DNA from: UBA4582 sp013204195
GTDB taxonomy: Bacteria > Pseudomonadota > Gammaproteobacteria > Pseudomonadales > Azotimanducaceae
Length of the DNA stretch: 64,000 bases
Direction of reading: 5' to 3'
Assembly: GCA_963925735.1 (NCBI GenBank)
Contig: CAWUUH010000049.1
Coordinates: 1 to 64,000 of the forward strand
Below are positions 25,572-35,851 of this stretch, piece after piece (position 1 is the first letter of the stretch; every line of letters starts with the position of its first letter). The notes under the pieces are model-generated. The model worked only from the letters and a program-made list of their open reading frames with translations. It ran no database searches and was not told the origin of the DNA. Made by a program: the position numbers and the translations under genes.

Positions 25572-27509
25572 ATGTCAGAACACAAGATCTACCCAGTATC
25601 CAAGGCGACTCAACAACACGCATTTATTGATAGCGAGCGCTACGCGCAGATGTACGATGAGTCAATCAATCAACCAGAATCCTTTTGGCCAGCGCAGGCT
25701 AATGAGTTCCTCAGCTGGAGCAAACCCTGGGATACGCTGACAGAGTCTGATTTACAACAAGGTCAGACTGCTTGGTTTATTGGTGGCCAGCTCAACGCCT
25801 GCTACAACTGCCTGGACCGGCACTTAGCGACCCGCGGCGATCAGGTGGCGATTATCTGGGAAGGCGATGATCCTACTGTCGATGCCAGCCTGACCTACGC
25901 TCAGGTTCACGACAAGGTCTGCCGGCTAGCGAATGTCTTGAAAGACCGTGGCGTAGTTAAGGGCGACCGAGTCTGCATCTATATGCCCATGGTGCCCGAG
26001 GCTGCCTATGCGATGTTGGCGTGCGCCCGTATCGGTGCCGTGCACTCAGTGGTCTTCGGCGGCTTCTCGCCGCAGGCGCTGCAGGACAGGATTCTCGATT
26101 CCGACTGCCGCACGGTCATCACCGCAGATGAGGGTGTTCGCGGCGGCAAACCCATTCCACTCAAAGCCAACACTGATCAGGCGCTCTTGGGTTGCCCGAA
26201 TGTCGAGACCGTCATTGTCGTCCAACGCACTGGCGCTGATGTGCCCTGGGATAGCACACGAGATATTCATTACGAAGCAGCCATTCAGGCGGTGTCAGCG
26301 AGCTGTGAAGCGGTCCCTATGGATAGTGAGGACCCACTTTTTATATTGTACACGTCAGGCTCCACCGGCAAACCGAAGGGCGTGCTACACACCACTGGCG
26401 GTTATATGCTCCAGGCTGCCATGACCCACAAGTACATCTTCGACTATCACGATGGCGATATTTATTGGTGTACCGCGGATGTCGGCTGGGTCACTGGCCA
26501 CACTTATATTATCTATGGCCCCCTCGCCAACGGTGCGACCACATTGATGTTCGAGGGCATACCCACTTACCCGGATGCTGGCCGCTGCTGGCAGGTAGTC
26601 GACAAACACAAGGTTAATATTTTCTATACAGCACCCACTGCATTGCGAGCTCTGATGGGACAAGGCAATGAGTTTGTCACCGCCACGTCTCGCGCATCCC
26701 TGCGCCTGCTGGGCAGTGTTGGCGAACCCATCAATCCAGAAGCCTGGGAGTGGTATTACCATATCGTTGGCGCCGAACGCTGCCCGATTGTTGATACTTG
26801 GTGGCAAACTGAAACTGGCGGCATCATGATTTCACCTTTACCGGGCGCGACGCCCCTCAAACCTGGGTCTGCCACCAAACCCTTCTTCGGCGTCGAGCTG
26901 GGACTGATGGACACCAATGGCGTGCTGATCGAAGGCGCTGGCGAGGGTAACTTGGTGATCACGCGGTCATGGCCTGGTCAAATTCGAACGGTCTATGGCG
27001 ATCATGAACGTTGCATCAGCACCTATTATTCAACCTACCCCGGTTACTATTTTGCTGGCGATGGTGCCCGACGCGACGCTGATGGTTATTATTGGATTAC
27101 TGGACGGGTCGATGATGTCTTGAATGTCTCAGGTCACAGAATGGGCACCGCTGAAGTAGAAAGCGCCCTGGTGCTCCACGAGGCCGTCGCCGAGGCTGCC
27201 GTAGTGGGTTTCCCCCACCCGATCAAAGGCCAGGGAATCTATGCCTATGTCACGCTAATGCATGATATTGAAGGTACCGAAGCCCTGCGACAAGCACTGA
27301 TGAACCAGTGCCGAACAGAAATCGGTGCTATCGCCAAACCAGATGTTATCCAGTGGGCACCCGGTTTGCCTAAAACCCGCTCGGGTAAAATCATGCGCAG
27401 AATACTCCGCAAGATCGCCGCTAACGAACTGGACAATCTTGGCGACACCAGCACATTGGCTGATCCGGCCGTGGTCGAAAACTTGATTGCCCACCGACCC
27501 GAGAGCTAA
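25572..27509 (+). CDS. acs: Acetyl-coenzyme A synthetase
   Basis: The AMP-forming ligase has 645 residues. The ATP-binding loop is FILYTSGSTGKPKGVLHTTG, with DTWWQTETGG and the GDGARRDADGYYWITGR hinge. The C-terminal catalytic lysine is in KTRSGKIMRR (near residue 606), the residue controlled by acetylation in this family. It activates acetate to acetyl-CoA. The location beside cbrB and a CrcZ-like RNA fits catabolite-controlled acetate use, and acs follows pgi in pseudomonads as well. Bounded by a strong bidirectional terminator. Confidence 0.96.
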   Translation: MSEHKIYPVSKATQQHAFIDSERYAQMYDESINQPESFWPAQANEFLSWSKPWDTLTESDLQQGQTAWFIGGQLNACYNCLDRHLATRGDQVAIIWEGDDPTVDASLTYAQVHDKVCRLANVLKDRGVVKGDRVCIYMPMVPEAAYAMLACARIGAVHSVVFGGFSPQALQDRILDSDCRTVITADEGVRGGKPIPLKANTDQALLGCPNVETVIVVQRTGADVPWDSTRDIHYEAAIQAVSASCEAVPMDSEDPLFILYTSGSTGKPKGVLHTTGGYMLQAAMTHKYIFDYHDGDIYWCTADVGWVTGHTYIIYGPLANGATTLMFEGIPTYPDAGRCWQVVDKHKVNIFYTAPTALRALMGQGNEFVTATSRASLRLLGSVGEPINPEAWEWYYHIVGAERCPIVDTWWQTETGGIMISPLPGATPLKPGSATKPFFGVELGLMDTNGVLIEGAGEGNLVITRSWPGQIRTVYGDHERCISTYYSTYPGYYFAGDGARRDADGYYWITGRVDDVLNVSGHRMGTAEVESALVLHEAVAEAAVVGFPHPIKGQGIYAYVTLMHDIEGTEALRQALMNQCRTEIGAIAKPDVIQWAPGLPKTRSGKIMRRILRKIAANELDNLGDTSTLADPAVVENLIAHRPES

Positions 27510-27522
27510 ACCAAAAAAAGGT

Positions 27523-27555
27523 TAAAAAAAAGCCGGTCAATGACCGGCTTTTTTT
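27523..27555. terminator. Bidirectional intrinsic terminator between acs and pnp
   Basis: AGCCGGTC (27531-27538), loop AAT and GACCGGCT (27542-27549) form a perfect 8-bp stem flanked by an A-run and a T-run, so it works for both convergent operons. Confidence 0.9.
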
Positions 27556-27572
27556 ATACTGCCTAACAGCAC

Positions 27573-29687
27573 TTATTCAGTGGCTGCAGCAGGAGCCTCT
27601 GCATCAGCTTGACCGGGCATTTCTTTCATCGAAAGTTTGATTCGACCGCGATCAACATCCAATACTATCACGTCAATTTCCTGACCTTCGGAGAGGAAGT
27701 CCGTTACCTTCTCGACTCTTTCCTGGGAAATTTGCGAGATGTGCAGCAAACCGTCTTTACCGGGCAGAATATTAACAAATGCGCCGAAGTCGGCGATTTT
27801 GACAACCTTACCCTTGTAGATTTGACCCACCTCAGCCTCAGCCGTGATTGACAGAATCATTGCGACAGCAGCATCTCTAGATTCAGAACCTTCGCCAAAA
27901 ATAGTGATCGTGCCATTGTCATCGATGTCCACTGATGCGCCTGTTTGCTCAGTGATGCCACGGATTGTTGCGCCGCCTTTACCAATAACGTCGCGAATCT
28001 TGTCAGAGTCGACCTTCATCGTCACCATCGCTGGCGCATTGGAAGATACAGACTCGCGAGATTTATTGATGACTTTATTCATCTCTATCAGGATGAACAG
28101 ACGCGCGTCTTTAGCCTGAGCCAACGCGACTTCCATGATCTCTTCGGTAATACCTTGAATCTTGATGTCCATCTGCAACGCAGTCACACCAGTATCGGTA
28201 CCGGCAACCTTGAAATCCATGTCACCAAGATGATCTTCGTCGCCGAGGATGTCTGTCAGGATGGCAAAACCATTTTCGTCTTTAACCAGACCCATGGCCA
28301 CACCGGCAACGGGTGCCTTCAGAGGTACACCCGCATCCATCAATGCCAAGCTAGCACCACAAACACTGGCCATTGACGATGAACCGTTAGACTCTGTAAT
28401 TTCAGACACTACACGCGTGGTGTAAGGCCAGTCAGCCGCTGCTGGCAGTACCGCTGTCAGACCACGACGAGCCAGTCGACCATGACCGATCTCACGCCGC
28501 TTGGGTCCACCGGAAAAACCAGTCTCGCCAACACTGTAATGAGGAAAGTTATAGTGCAACAGGAAATTGTCACGAAAGCTGCCATGCAGGGCATCGATGA
28601 TCGCAGCATCGCGCATTGAGCCTAACGTAGTTGTAACGATAGCTTGAGTTTCACCACGAGTGAACAAAGCAGAACCGTGAGCCTTCGGCAAAATGCCAAC
28701 TTCTACGCTGATCGGCCTGACAGTGGTGGTGTCGCGACCGTCGATTCGAGGCTCACCAGCGATAATGCGCTGACGAACAATTTTCTTTTCAAGCTTGGCA
28801 AAAACACCGCCGACATCACCGGCAGCAATACCATTAGCCGCGTCAGCCAGTTCGGCAATAGCCTGATCACGCAACGCGCTAATCTGGTCTTGACGAGCCA
28901 TCTTGTCGACTACCTGGTAAGCCGCACCGACGCCTGCCGCAAACTTATCACTAACAGCAGCAGTCAGTGACTCATTGACAGCTTCTGGCTGCCAGTCCCA
29001 AGACGCTTTACCGGCCTCGGCTTTTAATTCGTTAATCGCATGGATAACGACCTGCATTTCCTGGTGCGCGAATAGCACGCCACCCAGCATTTGGTCTTCG
29101 GTTAACTCTTTAGCTTGTGATTCAACCATCAGTACTGCATCTGCAGTACCGGCAACCACCATATCAAGATCGGACGTCGCGAGGGCTGCATAGCCAGGGT
29201 TCAAAATGTAGCCGTCTTCGGTAAAACCGACGCGCGCAGCACCAATTGGTCCGCTGAAAGGAATGCCAGACAATGCCAATGCGGCAGAGGTACCGATCAT
29301 CGCGATAATATCGGGATCAACATCTTTCGCAGCTGAAATCACCTGACAGGTGACCTGCACTTCATTCATGAAGCCCTTAGGAAACAACGGCCGGATGGGC
29401 CGGTCGATCAGGCGAGATGTCAGCGTTTCTTTCTCAGAAGGACGACCTTCACGCTTGAAAAAGCCACCGGGGATTTTACCGGCTGCATAAGTTTTTTCTT
29501 CGTAGTTGACCGTCAGGGGGAAAAAGTCCTGATTCGGTTTCGCTTCCCTGCGGCCAACAACGGCCACAAGTACGGTAGTTTCTGCCATGGTGACGACGAC
29601 TGCAGCCGTGGCTTGTCTGGCAATCTTGCCAGTCTCGATGACGACATCATGGCCGCCATACTTAAATTGCTTTCTTATAGGATTCAC
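27573..29687 (-). CDS. pnp: Polynucleotide phosphorylase
   Basis: The 704-residue exoribonuclease has two RNase PH domains (LTVNYEEKTYAAGKIPGGFFKREGRPSE; second core with FRDNFLLHYNFPHYSVGETG), then KH (VIGKGGATIRGI) and S1 (GQIYKGKVVKIADFGAFVNIL). It degrades mRNA phosphorolytically within the degradosome. I start at GTG 29687 because GGAG lies 6 bases upstream and VNPIRKQFKYG matches the family start; the frame extends 4 codons further to a TTG. Follows rpsO, the conserved rpsO-pnp operon. Confidence 0.96.
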   Translation of the reverse strand: MNPIRKQFKYGGHDVVIETGKIARQATAAVVVTMAETTVLVAVVGRREAKPNQDFFPLTVNYEEKTYAAGKIPGGFFKREGRPSEKETLTSRLIDRPIRPLFPKGFMNEVQVTCQVISAAKDVDPDIIAMIGTSAALALSGIPFSGPIGAARVGFTEDGYILNPGYAALATSDLDMVVAGTADAVLMVESQAKELTEDQMLGGVLFAHQEMQVVIHAINELKAEAGKASWDWQPEAVNESLTAAVSDKFAAGVGAAYQVVDKMARQDQISALRDQAIAELADAANGIAAGDVGGVFAKLEKKIVRQRIIAGEPRIDGRDTTTVRPISVEVGILPKAHGSALFTRGETQAIVTTTLGSMRDAAIIDALHGSFRDNFLLHYNFPHYSVGETGFSGGPKRREIGHGRLARRGLTAVLPAAADWPYTTRVVSEITESNGSSSMASVCGASLALMDAGVPLKAPVAGVAMGLVKDENGFAILTDILGDEDHLGDMDFKVAGTDTGVTALQMDIKIQGITEEIMEVALAQAKDARLFILIEMNKVINKSRESVSSNAPAMVTMKVDSDKIRDVIGKGGATIRGITEQTGASVDIDDNGTITIFGEGSESRDAAVAMILSITAEAEVGQIYKGKVVKIADFGAFVNILPGKDGLLHISQISQERVEKVTDFLSEGQEIDVIVLDVDRGRIKLSMKEMPGQADAEAPAAATE

Positions 29688-29807
29688 ACTTTTCTCCAAT
29701 CGGGTTCTAGTGGCTGCCGCCCATAACGATGCACTGTCTACTTTCCGGTGTTCTGCACCAGACGTATCGTGCCCAACTCGTCAGAGCGTACAGCTGGGGA
29801 CAGGTCG

Positions 29808-30077
29808 TTACTTACGTAGACCCAGTCGACTGATAAGCGAAGCATATCGATCTACGCTCTTGCTTTTCAAGTAATTCAACAACTTGCGACGCTGACTCAC
29901 CATCCGCAACAAACCTACGCGAGAATGGTGATCATGAATGTGCTCTTTGAAATGTGACTGAAGCGCTTCAATATTCGCGGTCAGCAATGCAACCTGTACT
30001 TCTGGCGATCCAGAGTCATTTTCTCCAGTGCCGAAGTCTTTGACGATTTCAGCTTTCTTTTCTGCTGTTAATGCCAT
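29808..30077 (-). CDS. rpsO: 30S ribosomal protein S15
   Basis: The 89-residue product MALTAEKKAEIVKDFG... contains the S15 signature HFKEHIHDHHSRVGLLRMVS and QRRKLLNYLK. It binds 16S rRNA early in assembly of the platform. The ATG at 30077 is chosen because GGAGAG sits 7 bases before it. Encoded between truB and pnp as in most gammaproteobacteria. Confidence 0.97.
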   Translation of the reverse strand: MALTAEKKAEIVKDFGTGENDSGSPEVQVALLTANIEALQSHFKEHIHDHHSRVGLLRMVSQRRKLLNYLKSKSVDRYASLISRLGLRK

Positions 30078-30146
30078 TTTAGTTCTCTCCAATATGCCAT
30101 GATTAAGTTAAACAACGATCCGCGCATATTTGCAGATAGCCGTACG

Positions 30147-31103
30147 TTAGCTTGCTGATGACGCCACTAATCTTTTCGGCGCCACTTTCCCATCTTCCAG
30201 AATCTCGCCGACACCCAGGAATTCTGCTGCCTGGCTATCGGTTGCCTCTGAAAAAATTCTTACCCAACCGGCGGTGGGCGCCTTGGCAATTTGTACTGCC
30301 TGGCCTTGTTTAAAAAATATCGCCGTAAAATCTGGCACTTCAAGTGCCGGCCAGTCGCTGACAATGTCCGCGACGGGCAACAGCCTCTGATCAAGCCCAT
30401 CAAAGCTGTCGGCTTGCAATAAGGCTTCCAGTTCTTCCAAAGTCATCGCCTGGTCCAGATTAAACGGACCAGATGCCAGACGTCGCAGACCAACTACATG
30501 CGCGCCGCAGCCTAACACTTTACCCAGGTCCTCTGCCAGCGTTCTGACATAGGTGCCTTTGCTGCAAGTGATGTTCAACACCAACTCGTCGGCACTAAAC
30601 TCTTCCACCTCAAGCTTAAAAATAGTCACAGGACGAGACTTACGCTCAATTTCGATCCCTTGCCGAGCAAGTTTATAAAGGGGTTGACCATTGACCTTCA
30701 AGGCACTGTACATGGGAGGAATCTGTTCGATTTCACCCCTGAACTGCGATGCCGCTGCTTCAAGCATCACCTCATCTAGCGCCGGCACTGGGGCTTCATC
30801 GATGACATTGCCGTCAGCATCACCGCTGTCCGTCGTCACCCCAAGTTTAATCCGGGCACGGTATTGTTTATTCGCATCCAACAAAAACTGCGAGAATTTT
30901 GTTGCTTCACCAAAACACAAAGGCAGAAGGCCTGTCGCCAATGGATCAAGACTGCCGGTATGCCCCGCCTTGTTCGCATCAAACAATCGCTTCGCCATCT
31001 GCAAGGCGCCGTTGGAGGTAACGCCGGCGGGTTTATCGAGAATAAGGATGCCATCGACTTGACGACCACGCGCTCGCCGATTGTTTCTACCACCGGGTCT
31101 AGC
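30147..31103 (-). CDS. truB: tRNA pseudouridine-55 synthase
   Basis: The 318-residue product carries GILILDKPAGVTSNGAL, the catalytic Asp in GHTGSLDPLATGLLP, YRARIKLGVTTDSGDADG and the PUA-like C-terminal domain. It makes pseudouridine 55 in the tRNA T-loop. The ATG at 31103 overlaps the rbfA stop by 5 bp (ATGGCTAG arrangement); the longer open frame upstream lies inside rbfA and is rejected. Confidence 0.95.
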   Translation of the reverse strand, partial: ARPGGRNNRRARGRQVDGILILDKPAGVTSNGALQMAKRLFDANKAGHTGSLDPLATGLLPLCFGEATKFSQFLLDANKQYRARIKLGVTTDSGDADGNVIDEAPVPALDEVMLEAAASQFRGEIEQIPPMYSALKVNGQPLYKLARQGIEIERKSRPVTIFKLEVEEFSADELVLNITCSKGTYVRTLAEDLGKVLGCGAHVVGLRRLASGPFNLDQAMTLEELEALLQADSFDGLDQRLLPVADIVSDWPALEVPDFTAIFFKQGQAVQIAKAPTAGWVRIFSEATDSQAAEFLGVGEILEDGKVAPKRLVASSAS

Positions 31104-31515
31104 CATCTGTCGGTTTAGCCTCATCGGTCTCTGCCGACTCAGGGGGCAACAGAGCATCGCGGGCGCGCGCCGCATGAATAACACGATCCATGTGGGCACC
31201 ATTTTCAATGGTAATGTCGAAGTGAAACCGCAACCGCGGAGTAATGCGCGTCGTCAAGGACTTGGCTAGCTGACTGCGCAAAAACCCGGCAGCGCTATTC
31301 AGCACGTCCTCGCCTTCTTTGACATTGGTCTCAGACATATCCTGAGCAATCAGCGTAAAGTAAACATCCGCGTAAGCCAGATCGCGACTGACCTTGACCT
31401 CACTGATGGTGACCATACCGACCCGCGGGTCTTTGACTTCGCGCTGGATCAGCGTCGCCAGCTCACGCTGGATATGATCACCGACCCTGCGCCCACGACT
31501 AAATTCTTTAGGCAC
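31099..31515 (-). CDS. rbfA: Ribosome-binding factor A
   Basis: The 138-residue KH-type protein begins MPKEFSRGRRVGDHIQRELA and contains VTISEVKVSRDLAYADVYFT and LRFHFDITIENGAHMDRVI. It matures the 16S 5' end and aids 30S assembly under cold stress. A short acidic tail (PPESAETDEAKPTDG) extends past the core. It lies between infB (37 bp upstream) and truB (overlapping), the canonical order. Confidence 0.95.
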   Translation of the reverse strand: MPKEFSRGRRVGDHIQRELATLIQREVKDPRVGMVTISEVKVSRDLAYADVYFTLIAQDMSETNVKEGEDVLNSAAGFLRSQLAKSLTTRITPRLRFHFDITIENGAHMDRVIHAARARDALLPPESAETDEAKPTDG

Positions 31516-31552
31516 TGATTACTCGCATGTTACGTGGTTGAAATGACATCTA

Positions 31553-34186
31553 TTATAGCTTCCGTGCAACTTCGCGGGTATCAAACACTTCAATTTGATC
31601 TCCCACTTTGACGTCATTGTAGTTGCGCACACCAATACCACACTCAGTACCGCGCTTAACCTGTGCAACTTCTTCTTTGTAGTGTCGCAAAGATTCCAGC
31701 TCGCCTTCGTAGATAACAACGCTATCGCGTAAGACCCTGATCTTCTTATCTTTAAAGACAGTACCTTCAATCACCATACAACCAGCAACATTACCAAATT
31801 TCTTCGAATCAAAGACGTCCTTAACCTCTGCGATGCCGACGATATCTTCCCGGACTTCCGGTGACAACATACCAGACAACGCCGCCTTTACATCATCTAC
31901 AAGGTCATAAATCACTTTGTAATACCGCAGATCTAACGCTTCAGCATCTACCAAACGGCGGGCCGAATTATCAGCCCGTACGTTAAAGCCAAAGATCACT
32001 GCGCCAGATGTCTGCGCGTAGCTCACATCAGATTCGGTAATACCGCCGACACCGGAATGCACGACATTCACCTTGACCTCATCGTTACCCATTTCCTTCA
32101 AGGCCGAAACAATCGCCTCGAGTGAGCCACGAACGTCTGCTTTCACAACCACATTCAGGTAGTTGACTTCATTGGCACTAAAACTCAACAACAAATTATC
32201 GAGCGTAATCGCTGGCGTGGCCAACCGCTCTTCTTTAGCTCGATGCATTCTGAAGTCAGCCACTTCTCGGGCCGTACGCTCGTCCCTGGCCACTTGGAAT
32301 GTATCTCCGGCGGCCGGCGTGCCATTCAGTCCGAGTATCGCGACGGGCGTTGCGGGTCCAGCTGTCTTCAGGGTCTTACCATGTTCGTCGATCAAGGCTC
32401 TGGCTCGTCCGAAATGTTCGCCCGCAACGATGATATCGCCTTGTTTCAGGGTACCATTTTGAACCAACAGTGTAGCAACAGGGCCTCGACCTTTATCTAA
32501 TTCTGATTCGATGATGATGCCACGAGCAGGACCTTCGAATACCGCCTTGAGTTCAAGCAGTTCTGCCTGAAGCAACACTGCTTCGAGCAGGTTATCAATG
32601 CCATCACCGGTCAGTGCCGAGACCTCAACAAACTGTGTATCACCGCCCCATTCTTCTGGGATAACGCCTTTAGCCACCAATTCATTTTTTACACGATCTG
32701 GCTCGGCGCCTTCCTTGTCCATCTTATTCAGCGCAACCACAATCGGCGCATTAGCGGCCCGTGCATGTTTGATGGCTTCTTCAGTCTGAGGCATGACGCC
32801 ATCATCGGCAGCAACAACCAATATTACGATGTCAGTTGCAGTCGCGCCGCGCGCGCGCATGGCACTGAATGCAGCATGGCCCGGAGTATCGATAAAGCAT
32901 ATTTCGCCGTGTTCGGTCGTCACTCGATAAGCGCCGATGTGCTGAGTGATACCGCCAGCCTCACCTTTCGCCACTCGTGAGCTTCGAATATAGTCCAGCA
33001 ACGAGGTCTTGCCGTGGTCAACATGGCCCATCACTGTCACTACCGGAGAACGGACCTTCTGTTCGCCTTCATGCAGCATGTCTTCGTGTAAGTTCTTTTC
33101 AATTTCGTTGTCTGCCACAGTCCTTACGGCGTGACCAAACTCTTCAGCGACCATCATCGCCGTTTCCTGATCGATAGTCTGATTGATTGTCGCCATCACG
33201 CCCAAGCTCATCAACGCTTTGATAACCTGCGTTGCCTTGACAGACATTTTCTGTGCCAGCTGTGCTACCGTAATCGTCTCGCCGATTTCCACTTCGCGCT
33301 TTATCTCTTCTGTAGGGGCCTTGAATTGGTGCCTTGGGCCAGCAGGCTTTGCCTTTGAACGCTTGCCACGGGAAGCCGAAAGACCCAGGGTAGACGTTTC
33401 GGGCGTGCCACCAACGATGAGGTCATCGCCTTCATCTTCGATCAAGGCTTCAACCCGACGTTTTCTACCACCTTGACGGACACGCTTCTCTTTCGTATCA
33501 GCATCATCTAAATCGCTGCGGTCCCGCTTATCTTTTCTGGCGCTGACCCTAAGCTCTTCAAGTTCCTTCTCTGTGGCAGGTCTGCCTTCAGTTTTCGCGC
33601 CGTCCTTGGAAGCCCCAGCCTTGAGGGCCTCTTCCCTAGCAGTCTGCGCTAACAGCTCAGCCGCAAGGGCTTGCGCCTCGTCTCGCCGCCGCTCGGCGTC
33701 GGCGGCCGCTTCGGCCTGGGCAGCTCGGCGCATCGCCTGTGCTGCCACCGCCGGATCGATTACCTCAGGAATAACTGGCTCAACCGGTACACTGACCAAT
33801 TCTGCAACTTCAGCTAACGGAGCGCTTTCGACCGCCGCGACCTCAGGGGCCTCGGCGCCAGCAGCCACAGCCGACACGTCTTCAGCGTCATCTCGAACGT
33901 ACGTGCGCTTCTTTCGAACTTCGACATTGACGGTTCGTCCGCGCCCCGCAGAACCCGCAGTCTTTAGCGTGCTCAACGTTCGGCGTTTCAAGGTGATTTT
34001 AGCAGGCGCCTCATCGGATTCACCGTGAGTTTTCTTGATATGCGCCAATAAAGACTGCTTTTCGTCTTCGCTGACAAGGGCCGTCTCACTTTTTTGAGGC
34101 AGACCCGCTTCTTGCATTTGCTGCAATAACCGATCAACCGGCGTACCAACAGATTCCGCCAGTTGCGATACAGTTACATCTGCCAT
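31553..34186 (-). CDS. infB: Translation initiation factor IF-2
   Basis: The 877-residue GTPase has an IF2N-type fold at the N-terminus (MADVTVSQLAESVGTPVDRL), a charged Ala/Glu-rich linker (about 90-290), a second IF2N segment (TITVAQLAQKMSVKATQVIK), then the G domain with VMGHVDHGKTSLLD (near residue 385), DTPGHAAFSAMRARGA and NKMDKEGA. The C-terminal domains that hold fMet-tRNA follow. It positions initiator tRNA on the 30S subunit. Downstream of nusA by 121 bp. Internal starts giving shorter IF-2 forms are known in E. coli and cannot be judged here. Confidence 0.96.
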   Translation of the reverse strand: MADVTVSQLAESVGTPVDRLLQQMQEAGLPQKSETALVSEDEKQSLLAHIKKTHGESDEAPAKITLKRRTLSTLKTAGSAGRGRTVNVEVRKKRTYVRDDAEDVSAVAAGAEAPEVAAVESAPLAEVAELVSVPVEPVIPEVIDPAVAAQAMRRAAQAEAAADAERRRDEAQALAAELLAQTAREEALKAGASKDGAKTEGRPATEKELEELRVSARKDKRDRSDLDDADTKEKRVRQGGRKRRVEALIEDEGDDLIVGGTPETSTLGLSASRGKRSKAKPAGPRHQFKAPTEEIKREVEIGETITVAQLAQKMSVKATQVIKALMSLGVMATINQTIDQETAMMVAEEFGHAVRTVADNEIEKNLHEDMLHEGEQKVRSPVVTVMGHVDHGKTSLLDYIRSSRVAKGEAGGITQHIGAYRVTTEHGEICFIDTPGHAAFSAMRARGATATDIVILVVAADDGVMPQTEEAIKHARAANAPIVVALNKMDKEGAEPDRVKNELVAKGVIPEEWGGDTQFVEVSALTGDGIDNLLEAVLLQAELLELKAVFEGPARGIIIESELDKGRGPVATLLVQNGTLKQGDIIVAGEHFGRARALIDEHGKTLKTAGPATPVAILGLNGTPAAGDTFQVARDERTAREVADFRMHRAKEERLATPAITLDNLLLSFSANEVNYLNVVVKADVRGSLEAIVSALKEMGNDEVKVNVVHSGVGGITESDVSYAQTSGAVIFGFNVRADNSARRLVDAEALDLRYYKVIYDLVDDVKAALSGMLSPEVREDIVGIAEVKDVFDSKKFGNVAGCMVIEGTVFKDKKIRVLRDSVVIYEGELESLRHYKEEVAQVKRGTECGIGVRNYNDVKVGDQIEVFDTREVARKL

Positions 34187-34307
34187 CTACAATATCCCCG
34201 TAGTGTTAAAACCGACCACATTTACAGCCTAAGTGCCTATTCTGTCAGCGTCTTTCAGGACCTGCGATCCGCGATCCTGACCCACCTTCTCTTCGCTTTT
34301 TCTAAGA

Positions 34308-35798
34308 CTATTCTTCTAGAAACCAGGGCGCACGTGCAGTCATGATCAGCTCGCCGGCTTTGGCTTCATCCAGTCCGTCAACATCCACCAGGTCATCAAC
34401 CGCCTGTTCCGCGAGATCTTCCATGGTAATGATACCTATCTTCGCCAATTGATAGGCCAAGCGTGTATCCATACCTTCCATCTCAAGCAGATCCTGCGCA
34501 GGTTCTACGCTATCCAGTTTTTCTTCTTTGGCGAGTTCGATCATTGTCAGCGCGCTCTTGGCCCGACTACGCAACTCCTCGACAATCGCTTCATCGAAGC
34601 CTTCGATCGCCAGCATTTCCTCGATCGGCACGTAGGCAATTTCTTCGAGACTGCTGAAGCCTTCTTCAACTAGCACGACCGCCACGTCTTCATCCACGTC
34701 GAGTTGCGCCATGAACGACTCCATGACAGACCCAGCCTCTTGCTCATGTTTTTCAGCGGCATCTTCAACGGTCATGACATTGAGCTCCCAGCCGACTAAC
34801 TCACTCGCAAGCTTGACGTTCTGACCGCCGCGGCCAATAGCCTGGGCTAGATTATCTGCGCTTACAGCAATATCCATGCTTCGCGTTTCTTCATCCACAA
34901 CGATAGAGACCACCTCTGCCGGGGACATCGCATTGATCGCGAGTTGCGCGACGTTATCTGCCCATAGGACGATATCAATTCGCTCATTGCCAAGCTCGCC
35001 GGAGACTGCTTGCACGCGCGAGCCGCGCATACCGACGCAGGCGCCGATCGGATCTATTCTGCCATCGTTGGTCTTAACCGCGATTTTTGCGCGCGAACCT
35101 GCGTCCCGGGCTGCGCCTAAGATCTCGATCACACCATCAGAAATTTCAGGCACTTCAATTTTGAAGAGCTCGATAAGCATAGCAGGGGAGGTTCTTGATA
35201 AGGCAAGCTGTGGCCCCCGTGACTCGGGACGAATTTCTTTGAGCAATGCTCTGAGTCGATCGCCGACTCGGAATGTTTCTCGAGGAATCCAGTCTTCTCG
35301 GGGCAACACTGCCTCGGCGTTATTACCAAGATCAACGATCACCGCATCGCGGGTGACTTTTTTAACCTGCCCATTAACCAGCTCACCTACTCGTGTCCGG
35401 TAAGCTTCGACAACCTGGGCGCGTTCGGCTTCTCGAACCTTTTGAACGATAACCTGTTTTGCGGTCTGCGCTGCAATCCGTCCAAATTCGACCGACTCTA
35501 CAGGCTCCTCGTAATAGTCACCCACTTGCAACGCAGGATCTTTCTCTTCCGCATCAGTGATGTGCAGTAACGCCCCCGGAAATTCCATCTCGTCGTTGTC
35601 ACCGATCACCCGCCATCGACGGAAGGTTTCATACTCGCCGGTTACTTTGTCTATCGAGACGCGCAAATCGACATCATCGCCGTAACGCTTCTTGGTCGCG
35701 GTTGCCAACGCAACTTCGAGCGCGTCAATAATGACGGCCTCGGGAACGCCCTTTTCATTCGAAACTGACTCGACAACCAATAAGATTTCTTTACCCAT
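34308..35798 (-). CDS. nusA: Transcription termination/antitermination factor NusA
   Basis: The 496-residue product starts MGKEILLVVESVSNEKGVP, then S1 (GELVNGQVKKVTRDAVIVDLG), two KH domains (VGMRGSRVQAVSGELGNERI; IGRGGQNVKLASELVGWELN), and two C-terminal acidic repeats (DEDVAVVLVEEGFSSLEEIA; LAYQLAKIGIITMEDLAEQA) as in E. coli-type NusA. It modulates RNA polymerase pausing. The ATG at 35798 is preferred; the frame opens 16 codons earlier in the rimP-nusA gap region. It is 53 bp behind rimP. Confidence 0.96.
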   Translation of the reverse strand: MGKEILLVVESVSNEKGVPEAVIIDALEVALATATKKRYGDDVDLRVSIDKVTGEYETFRRWRVIGDNDEMEFPGALLHITDAEEKDPALQVGDYYEEPVESVEFGRIAAQTAKQVIVQKVREAERAQVVEAYRTRVGELVNGQVKKVTRDAVIVDLGNNAEAVLPREDWIPRETFRVGDRLRALLKEIRPESRGPQLALSRTSPAMLIELFKIEVPEISDGVIEILGAARDAGSRAKIAVKTNDGRIDPIGACVGMRGSRVQAVSGELGNERIDIVLWADNVAQLAINAMSPAEVVSIVVDEETRSMDIAVSADNLAQAIGRGGQNVKLASELVGWELNVMTVEDAAEKHEQEAGSVMESFMAQLDVDEDVAVVLVEEGFSSLEEIAYVPIEEMLAIEGFDEAIVEELRSRAKSALTMIELAKEEKLDSVEPAQDLLEMEGMDTRLAYQLAKIGIITMEDLAEQAVDDLVDVDGLDEAKAGELIMTARAPWFLEE

Positions 35799-35851
35799 TA
35801 TACTGCCCCAATCTGACAATTTTGCTGGAGCTGCGCCAGCCCACATCAGCC